Below, piece by piece: positions 5,785 through 11,440 of a DNA stretch of 11,440 nt. Made by a program: the position numbers and the translations under genes. Location: contig CAZGLY010000067.1 of NCBI GenBank assembly GCA_964526675.1, positions 1 to 11,440 of the forward strand, in the 5' to 3' direction. The stretch comes from CAZADA01 sp964526675. GTDB taxonomy: Bacteria; Pseudomonadota; Alphaproteobacteria; Caulobacterales; Maricaulaceae. The notes under the pieces were generated by a model that was not told where the DNA came from, did not search any database, and was given only the letters and a program-made list of their open reading frames with translations. Position 1 is the first letter of the stretch, and every line of letters begins with the position of its first letter.

Positions 5785-7218
5785 TTATTCCGCCGCGGCC
5801 GCGGTGGTCGCGGCGGCCCCGAGGACAGACGCGTCCGCGAGCCACGTGTCGAGATCCGCAAGCGCGCGGGCCGTCCACGCGCGCTTGCGGGCCTGCGCCT
5901 TCGCCGCGCCGCGCAGGCGTTTGCCGTCGGCGTCTTTGGTGGGCGTGTCGACGGGCGGAAACAGGCCGAAATTGACGTTCATCGGCTGAAACGACCCACC
6001 CTCGGCCATATGCCCGCCGGTGACGTGGGACAGCAGCGCGCCCAGCGCGGTGGTCAGCGGCGGGGGCGCCGGCGCGCGACAGAGGCGCTCGGCCGCCGCG
6101 AACCGACCCGCCAAGAGGCCCATGGCCGCGCTTTCGACATAGCCCTCGACGCCAATCACCTGGCCCGCGAAACGCCAAGCAGGGCGGGCTTTCAGACGCA
6201 AATGAGCGTCCAGCAGTCTCGGGCTGTTGAGGAAGGTGTTGCGGTGAATGCCGCCCAGACGGGCGAACTGGGCGTTCTCAAGCCCCGGGATCTGACGGAA
6301 CACCTCCGCCTGGGCGCCGTATTTCAGCTTGGTTTGGAAACCGACCAGGTTGAACAGCGTCCCGAGCCGGTTGTCCTGACGCAGCTGCACCACAGCGTAG
6401 GGCTTCACCTCGGGCTGGCGCGGATTGGTGAGGCCGCGCGGCTTCATCGGGCCATGGCGCAAGGTCTCGCGGCCCCGCTCCGCCATGACTTCGATGGGCA
6501 AGCAGCCCTCAAAGTAGGGCGTGTCCTTTTCCCACTCTTTGAACTCGGTCTTGGGCGCCGCGATCAGCGCGTCGATGAACGCCTCATACTGGGCCTGGTC
6601 CATCGGGCAGTTGAGATACGCCGCCTGGTCTTCCGGCGTGTCGCCCTTGTCGTAGCGGGATTGGAACCAGGCGACGTCGAGGTCGACGCTGTCGCGATAG
6701 ACGATGGGCGCGATGGCGTCGAAGAAGGCGAGGGAGTCTTCGCCGGTCAGCCCCCGGATCGTCTCGGCCAAGCCCGGCGCGGTGAGCGGACCGGTGGCGA
6801 CGATGACGCTCGCCCAGTCGTCCGCAGGCGCGGCGATCACCCCACGGCGGATGGTCACCAGCGGATGAGCCTCCAGAGCCGCGGTCACGCCGGCGCTAAA
6901 GCCCTCGCGATCCACCGCCAGCGCGCCGCCGGCGGGCACGGCGTGCGCGTCGCCTTCGCGCAAGATCAGCGAGCCGGCGCGACGCATTTCCTCGTGCAGG
7001 AGCCCGACGGCGTTGGTCGCGGCGTCGTCGGAGCGGAAGGAATTGGAGCACACGAGCTCGGCCAGCCCGTCGGTTTGGTGGGCCTCTGTGCGGGTGGTGG
7101 CGTCGCGCATTTCGTGGAGGATCACCGGCGCGCCGGCCTGGGCGAGCTGCCAGGCGGCTTCAGATCCGGCGAGGCCGCCGCCGATGATGTGCACCGGCTC
7201 GGAGTGAGGAAACGTCAT
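5785..7218 (-). CDS. trmFO: Methylenetetrahydrofolate--tRNA-(uracil-54-C5)-methyltransferase TrmFO
   Basis: TrmFO makes ribothymidine at position 54 of the tRNA T-loop, using 5,10-methylenetetrahydrofolate as carbon donor and FAD/NAD(P)H as reductant. From ATG 7218 the protein is 477 residues, in the normal family range. It shows the FAD-binding GGGLAGSEAAWQLA at 13-26, HQTDGLAELVCSNSFRSD with C57 (family Cys53 position of B. subtilis TrmFO), VDREGFS, and YFEGCLPIEVMAERG with C239 (family Cys226 position). It also has MKPRGLTNPR, QLRQDN..GTLFNLVGFQTKLKYGAQ, LGGIHRNTFLNSP, GQ..GVEGYVESAAMGLL, and HVTGGH near the end. An in-frame ATG at 7278 would add 20 poorly conserved residues. I prefer 7218 because the family starts a few residues before the FAD motif and a promoter-like element sits directly upstream. 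The end is Ala-rich (TTAAAAE). It stands alone, divergent from a membrane operon. Confidence 0.95.
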   Translation of the reverse strand: MTFPHSEPVHIIGGGLAGSEAAWQLAQAGAPVILHEMRDATTRTEAHQTDGLAELVCSNSFRSDDAATNAVGLLHEEMRRAGSLILREGDAHAVPAGGALAVDREGFSAGVTAALEAHPLVTIRRGVIAAPADDWASVIVATGPLTAPGLAETIRGLTGEDSLAFFDAIAPIVYRDSVDLDVAWFQSRYDKGDTPEDQAAYLNCPMDQAQYEAFIDALIAAPKTEFKEWEKDTPYFEGCLPIEVMAERGRETLRHGPMKPRGLTNPRQPEVKPYAVVQLRQDNRLGTLFNLVGFQTKLKYGAQAEVFRQIPGLENAQFARLGGIHRNTFLNSPRLLDAHLRLKARPAWRFAGQVIGVEGYVESAAMGLLAGRFAAAERLCRAPAPPPLTTALGALLSHVTGGHMAEGGSFQPMNVNFGLFPPVDTPTKDADGKRLRGAAKAQARKRAWTARALADLDTWLADASVLGAAATTAAAAE

Positions 7219-7224
7219 CGGGTG

Positions 7225-7253
7225 GATATCCGCGCCGGGCGGGGGCCGGTCAA
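7225..7253 (-). promoter_or_regulatory. Candidate trmFO promoter giving a leaderless mRNA
   Basis: On the - strand CTTGACC includes the -35 TTGACC (7253-7248). A 17-nt spacer follows, then GATATC (7230-7225) as a weak -10, 6 nt before ATG 7218. Transcription would start at about the A of the start codon. This fits the lack of a Shine-Dalgarno sequence just upstream. The -10 matches TATAAT at only three positions, so this is tentative. Confidence 0.35.
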
Positions 7254-7336
7254 GGGCGCCTGACCCGTCGACCGTCATTGTCTCGGGCGACGGGATCAGG
7301 TTTGGTGGCGACGACGCCCACCCTCGAGGTCTTCAG

Positions 7337-8209
7337 ATGAACGCGCCGTTTGCTCTCAACGCCGCTTTGTTCGGCGCGCGCGCCTTGCGCGACCATTGGC
7401 GCGTCGTCGTGGCGCTGGCGGTGTTGCACGGGGTCGCGGCGTTCGTGATTGAGCCGGGGTTTGCGCCGGCGCGCGGCGCGCTCTTCGATGTCTGGGCGGT
7501 GGCTGGCGAGCCGCAGGCGAGCCCCGAGGACAGAGATCGGATGGGCGCGGTGCTGGCGCGTCTGGCGCCGTTTATGGCGATGGAGTTTGCGCTCTACATC
7601 ATCAGCACGGCGGCGTTGCTGCGGGCTCTGGTTCGCGACAACTCCCAGGGCGGGGTGTTTGGTCTCTGGCTGGGGCCCGACGAACTGCGGGTGGCGGCGG
7701 TCACCATCGCGACGGCGTTTGCGGTGCTGGCGGCCGTGATGTGGGGTCAGGTGCTTGGCCTTGGCCTGGGCGCTGTGATCGGTTGGGGTCAGGCGGGGGC
7801 CAGCGCTGGCGCCATTTTGGGCTTCGCCGCGGCGTTGTGGATTTCTGCGCGCTTGGCGCCGGCGGCGGCGGCGTCCGTGGGCGAGGGGGCGGTGGTGTTG
7901 CGCGGCGCGTGGCGGCTGACCCGGGGGCGCTTCGGCGCGGTGCTTCTGGCCACAGGCCTCGTGGTGGTCTCGGTGATGCTGGTCACCTCCTTAGTGGGGT
8001 CGGTTTTGATGCCGCCGGTGGAGGCGGATGGGGAAAGCCTTGAGGATGTGTTGGGCGCGCTGGCGGCCGATCCCGCAGGGCGCGTGCGCTTGGCGTTGAT
8101 CGCGGCCGTGAACCCGGTGCTCGTCGCGTTGACGGCCGGCGTCGGGGCGTACGCGTACCGTGTTTGGGGGGGCGAGTTTGGCTTCCCCGGCGCGCGTCCC
8201 GTGGCCTAG
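7337..8209 (+). CDS. Multi-pass inner-membrane protein of unknown function
   Basis: This 290-residue protein has about six hydrophobic segments (roughly 21-38, 75-95, 118-147, 155-177, 198-224, 250-275). GAWRLTRGRFGAVLL at 190-204, an amphipathic stretch just before a helix, resembles the WRLTRG.F segment often seen in membrane proteins related to the glycerophosphodiester phosphodiesterase membrane domain and similar uncharacterised families. No catalytic motif is visible. ATG 7337 has GAGG at 7326-7329, 7 nt upstream. The ExoD-family gene begins 11 nt after its stop, so the two are almost certainly co-transcribed and may act together at the envelope. I cannot assign a function. Confidence 0.75.
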   Translation: MNAPFALNAALFGARALRDHWRVVVALAVLHGVAAFVIEPGFAPARGALFDVWAVAGEPQASPEDRDRMGAVLARLAPFMAMEFALYIISTAALLRALVRDNSQGGVFGLWLGPDELRVAAVTIATAFAVLAAVMWGQVLGLGLGAVIGWGQAGASAGAILGFAAALWISARLAPAAAASVGEGAVVLRGAWRLTRGRFGAVLLATGLVVVSVMLVTSLVGSVLMPPVEADGESLEDVLGALAADPAGRVRLALIAAVNPVLVALTAGVGAYAYRVWGGEFGFPGARPVA

Positions 8210-8220
8210 GGGGAGGGCGC

Positions 8221-8877
8221 ATGACCGACGCTTCCCAGAGCGATGACGCCGCCAGCGACGCGGCGGCGAAGGCGGCGAGCGCCGCCCCGCTCAGTCTGAC
8301 GGGCATGCTCGACGTGATCCGCGCCAACGCGGAAGACGACGGCGTGCTGACGGTGGGCGAGCTGCTGGAGGCGTTTGGCCCGCGCGCGCACGGGCCTCTC
8401 TTGTTCGCGCCGGCGTTGATCGCGGTCGCGCCGGTCGTGGGGGGCTTGCCGGGCATCTCTCTGACGATGGGCGCGCTGATGCTCCTCTTTGCGGCCCAAC
8501 TCGCGCTGGGGCTGCCGCGGCCGTGGGCGCCAAAGGCGTTGCAGGATGTGAAGATGCCGGGTTCGGCCGTGACAAAGGCGCTGGATCTGCTCGCGCCCGT
8601 GACGCGCGCGGCGGATCGGGTGTTCAAGCCGCGCTTTCAGATGTTCGCGCGTCCGCCGTGGTTGCGGCTCACGGGCGCGATCGCGGTGTTCGCGGCGCTC
8701 TTGGCGTGCATCGGAGCGTTGGTTCCGGGGCTGATCGTGCCGCCGGCCTTGGTGATCATCGTGCTCGCGGTCGGCTTGACCACGGAAGACGGGCTGGTGC
8801 TCCTCGTCGCTTACGCGCTGACCGCCGCGACGGCTTGGGCGGGCTGGTGGCTTGCGATGCGGCTCGGGGTGGTTTGA
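8221..8877 (+). CDS. ExoD-family membrane protein
   Basis: This 218-residue protein has a short N-terminal cytoplasmic part with a leucine-rich L..MLDVIR......GVLTVGELLEAFGPRAHGPLLF block (27-62). That is the conserved start of the ExoD (exopolysaccharide synthesis, ExoD) family. Hydrophobic segments follow at about 59-73, 77-97, 149-172, 172-188 and 190-213. PVVGGLPGISLTMGALMLLFAAQLALGLPRPWAP and LTTEDGL are also typical. ExoD was named from Sinorhizobium mutants with altered exopolysaccharide and alkaline sensitivity; its biochemical role is not established. ATG 8221 follows GGGGGAGG at 5-nt spacing, a very good site. Upstream extension of the frame overlaps the preceding gene and is not needed. 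It is the second gene of a two-gene operon. Confidence 0.87.
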   Translation: MTDASQSDDAASDAAAKAASAAPLSLTGMLDVIRANAEDDGVLTVGELLEAFGPRAHGPLLFAPALIAVAPVVGGLPGISLTMGALMLLFAAQLALGLPRPWAPKALQDVKMPGSAVTKALDLLAPVTRAADRVFKPRFQMFARPPWLRLTGAIAVFAALLACIGALVPGLIVPPALVIIVLAVGLTTEDGLVLLVAYALTAATAWAGWWLAMRLGVV

Positions 8878-8929
8878 TCGAACACGGGCCGGGCTTCGAG
8901 GGGAGCCTTTGTCGTGGCTGACGATGTTC

Positions 8930-11440
8930 CTAAGCCTTTTGCTTCGCCTTCCGGGCGGGCTTGCGTTTCGCGGGCTTGGCGTTCGGCGTGCGCGCTTCGT
9001 GCTTGGCGAGCACGTCTTTGAGGAAGCGGCCGGTCCAGCTCTCCTCCACGGCCGCCACATCCTCCGGCGTGCCTTCCGCGACGATGCGCCCGCCGCCGTC
9101 GCCGCCTTCGGGACCGAGATCGAGGATCCAGTCGGCGGTCTTGATGACATCGAGATTGTGCTCGATCACCACCATGGAGTTGCCGTTCTCCACCAGCTCG
9201 TGGAGCACGGCGAGCAGGCGGCGCACATCCTCAAAATGCAGGCCGGTCGTAGGCTCATCGAGCACATAGAGCGTGCGGCCGGTGGCGCGTTTGGCCAGCT
9301 CCTTCGCAAGCTTCACGCGCTGGGCCTCGCCGCCGGAGAGCGTCGTGGCCTGTTGGCCGACGCGGATATAACCCAGGCCTACGCGCTCCAGCGTGACCAT
9401 CTTGTCGCGAATGGCGGGAACGGCGCGGAAGAACTCCGACGCTTCCTCGACCGTCATGTCTAAGACGTCGGCGATGGACTTGCCCTTGTAGAGCACCTCC
9501 AGCGTTTCGCGGTTGTAGCGTTTGCCGTGACAGGTGTCGCATTCGACATAGACGTCGGGCAAAAAGTGCATCTCGATCTTGATGACGCCGTCGCCCTGGC
9601 AGGTTTCGCACCGGCCGCCTTTGACGTTGAAGGAGAAACGGCCGGGCTTGTAGCCGCGGGCTTTCGCCTCGGGCAGGCCGGCGAACCAATCGCGTATCGG
9701 CGTGAAAGCGCCCGTGTAAGTCGCGGGGTTGGACCGGGGCGTGCGGCCGATGGGCGACTGATCGATGTCGATCACCTTGTCCAGCTGCTCGAGCCCCTCA
9801 ATGGCTTCGTGGGCGGCCGGCGCCGCGCTGGCGCCGTTGAGTTTGCGCGCGGCGGCTTTGTAGAGCGTCTCAATGGTGAGTGTGGATTTGCCCCCGCCGG
9901 AGACGCCGGTGACGCACACGAACACGCCCAGGGGAAAGCGCGCGTCGACGCCCTGGAGGTTGTTGCCGGTCGCGTCGATCACGGTGAGCGCCCGCTTGGG
10001 GTCTACGGGCCGGCGGGCCTTCGGCAGCGCGATTTCCTGAGCCCCAGAGAGATAAGCGCCCGTAACGCTCGTCGGGTGAGCGGCGATCGCCGGCGGCGGG
10101 CCGTCGGCCACGACCTCGCCGCCATGGACGCCGGCCGCGGGGCCCATGTCCACGACATGATCGGCGGTGAGGATCGCTTCCTCGTCGTGTTCGACCACCA
10201 ACACCGTGTTGCCGAGATCGCGGAGGTTTTTCAGCGTCTTCAGCAGGCGCGCGTTGTCCCGCTGATGCAGGCCGATCGACGGCTCGTCGAGCACGTAGAG
10301 CACGCCGGTGAGGCCGGACCCGATCTGGGAGGCGAGGCGAATGCGCTGGCTCTCCCCGCCGGAGAGCGTGGCGGAGCCGCGGTTCAAGGTGAGGTACTCC
10401 AGACCCACATCGTTGAGGAAGCGGAGCCGATCGCGGATTTCCTTGAGGATCCGTGTGGCGATTTCCTGATCCTTGGCGCTCAGCGTCTCGGAGACCGCGT
10501 CAAACCAGGCGTTGGCGTCGCGGATGGACTTCGCCGCCGCCTCAGCGATGTCGATCCCATCCACCTTCACCGACAGCGCTTCTGGGCGCAGGCGCTTGCC
10601 GCCGCAGGCCGAGCAAGGCACGGCCGCTTGATACTTGCCGAGCTCTTCACGCACCCATTGGCTGTCGGTTTCACGCCAGCGACGATCCATGTTGGGGATC
10701 ACGCCTTCAAACGGCTTCGTGGTGCGGTAGGAGCGCACGCCGTCGTCATAGGCGAAGGCGACGGCCTCGCCATCCGTCCCATAGAGAATGACGGAGCGGG
10801 CTTTCTTGGCGAGCCGCCGCCACGGCGTGGTGAGCTTGAAGCCGTAATGTTCCGCCAGGGCGGTCAGGGTTTGGGTGTGATAGGGCGACGTCGACCGGGC
10901 CCAGGGCGCAATCGCGCCATCGCGCAGATTCAAAGACTTGTCGGGCACCACCAGATCGGGATCGAACTCGAGTTCCTGGCCCAAGCCGTCGCAGGTTGGG
11001 CAGGCGCCCTGGGGACTGTTGAAGGAAAACAGCCGCGGCTCGATCTCCGGCAGGGTGAACCCGGACACGGGGCAGGCGAACCGCTGGGAAAACACGATGC
11101 GCTCAGGCGCGTCCTGGTCGTCCGGCCGGTCGGCGAACTCCGCGACGGCGAGGCCGTCCGCGAGCGCCAGCGCGGTTTCGAAGCTGTCGGCGAGGCGGGT
11201 CTCCAAGCCTTCACGCACGGCGATCCGATCGACCACCACGTCGATGTCGTGCTTGCGCTTTTTGTCGAGAGCCGGGGCGTCCTCCAGTTCGACAAACGCG
11301 CCGTCGATCTTCGCGCGCTGAAAGCCCTGGCGCAGGAGGTCGGCGAGCTCCTTGCGGTACTCGCCCTTACGCCCGCGCACGAGCGGCGCGAGCAGATAGA
11401 GCCGCGTGCCGTCCGGCAACGCCATCACCCGGTCGACCAT
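8930..11440 (-). CDS. uvrA: Excinuclease ABC subunit A (UvrA), N-terminus beyond window end
   Basis: UvrA is the ATPase that, with UvrB, scans DNA and recognises bulky lesions in nucleotide excision repair. The visible 836 residues are the C-terminal bulk of a protein of about 950; the first Walker A lies off the window. Numbering from the edge: UvrB-binding region near 19-60, first zinc motif C123-P-V-S126...C147-P-T-C150, CSAC at 276-279, signature LSGGESQR 359-366, and Walker B with DEPSIGLHQRD 385-395. The second NBD has Walker A GVSGGGKST 512-520, zinc finger C611-x2-C614...C634-x2-C637, LSGGEAQR 701-708 and DEPTTGLHFED 728-738. The first zinc motif has Ser where E. coli has its second Cys, which I recall as frequent in Alphaproteobacteria. 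The Walker A carries Gly for the usual second Ser. The C-terminal 25 residues are a Lys/Arg/Ala-rich tail. The SOS box, if any, lies outside the window. It is convergent with the exoD-like gene, 52 nt apart. Confidence 0.98.
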   Translation of the reverse strand: MVDRVMALPDGTRLYLLAPLVRGRKGEYRKELADLLRQGFQRAKIDGAFVELEDAPALDKKRKHDIDVVVDRIAVREGLETRLADSFETALALADGLAVAEFADRPDDQDAPERIVFSQRFACPVSGFTLPEIEPRLFSFNSPQGACPTCDGLGQELEFDPDLVVPDKSLNLRDGAIAPWARSTSPYHTQTLTALAEHYGFKLTTPWRRLAKKARSVILYGTDGEAVAFAYDDGVRSYRTTKPFEGVIPNMDRRWRETDSQWVREELGKYQAAVPCSACGGKRLRPEALSVKVDGIDIAEAAAKSIRDANAWFDAVSETLSAKDQEIATRILKEIRDRLRFLNDVGLEYLTLNRGSATLSGGESQRIRLASQIGSGLTGVLYVLDEPSIGLHQRDNARLLKTLKNLRDLGNTVLVVEHDEEAILTADHVVDMGPAAGVHGGEVVADGPPPAIAAHPTSVTGAYLSGAQEIALPKARRPVDPKRALTVIDATGNNLQGVDARFPLGVFVCVTGVSGGGKSTLTIETLYKAAARKLNGASAAPAAHEAIEGLEQLDKVIDIDQSPIGRTPRSNPATYTGAFTPIRDWFAGLPEAKARGYKPGRFSFNVKGGRCETCQGDGVIKIEMHFLPDVYVECDTCHGKRYNRETLEVLYKGKSIADVLDMTVEEASEFFRAVPAIRDKMVTLERVGLGYIRVGQQATTLSGGEAQRVKLAKELAKRATGRTLYVLDEPTTGLHFEDVRRLLAVLHELVENGNSMVVIEHNLDVIKTADWILDLGPEGGDGGGRIVAEGTPEDVAAVEESWTGRFLKDVLAKHEARTPNAKPAKRKPARKAKQKA

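Noticed and set aside
6010..7263. 417-codon + strand frame opposite trmFO
   Set aside because: TrmFO on the - strand is conserved along its whole length; this frame has no family signal or ribosome site.
8878..8929. Possible terminator between the exoD-like gene and uvrA (GGCT...AGCC then TTT)
   Set aside because: The stem is only 4-5 bp with an 8-nt loop and a three-T tail, too weak to call.
1..11440. CRISPR array, tRNA/rRNA gene, insertion sequence, attachment site or phage/defence cassette
   Set aside because: No regularly spaced repeats, cloverleaf-like stretches, transposase or integrase motifs, or terminal inverted repeats were seen on reading both strands.

Overview
The window is a GC-rich (roughly two-thirds G+C), gene-dense piece of what looks like an alphaproteobacterial chromosome. 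Caulobacterales or Hyphomonadales-like bacteria would fit. The reasons are a folate-dependent TrmFO, an Ahr/YjgB-like aldehyde reductase, an alphaproteobacterial-style UvrA with an altered first zinc motif, an ExoD-family membrane protein and a TonB with a two-cysteine C-terminal domain. The taxonomic placement is inference. I see no tRNA, rRNA, CRISPR array, insertion sequence or phage gene.

Layout. (1) 2-382, + strand: C-terminal end of a squalene/phytoene synthase family protein cut by the window edge. A small possible membrane ORF (443-595) and then an ahr-like zinc aldehyde reductase (543-1550) follow. (2) 1547-4553, - strand: a compact three-gene cluster, transcribed as a TetR/LmrA-type repressor followed by two tandem, membrane-anchored endonuclease/exonuclease/phosphatase (EEP) paralogs. 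Both junctions are 4-nt GTGA stop/start overlaps. The second paralog has lost three of the usual EEP active-site residues and looks like a pseudoenzyme. (3) 4691-4996, + strand, divergent: a small exported two-cysteine protein. An inverted repeat very like the Bacillus LmrA/YxaF operator sits over a perfect TATAAT between it and tetR. (4) 5143-5781, + strand: a TonB-like protein. (5) 5785-7218, - strand: trmFO, possibly leaderless. (6) 7337-8877, + strand: a two-gene membrane operon, an unknown multi-pass protein followed by an ExoD family protein. (7) 8930-11440, - strand: uvrA, lacking its N-terminal part at the window edge.

How it works together. Most of the window is housekeeping: tRNA U54 methylation, nucleotide excision repair, aldehyde reduction and isoprenoid-type synthase. 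The least ordinary part is the 1.5-5.0 kb block. A TetR/LmrA repressor probably controls itself, a pair of (inferred) periplasmic EEP proteins and possibly a divergent exported small protein through one operator. The likely theme is envelope chemistry induced by a small molecule, but no substrate can be read from the sequence. Convergent gene pairs are packed very tightly (4-nt overlap, 3-nt gap, 52-nt gap), with no convincing terminators.
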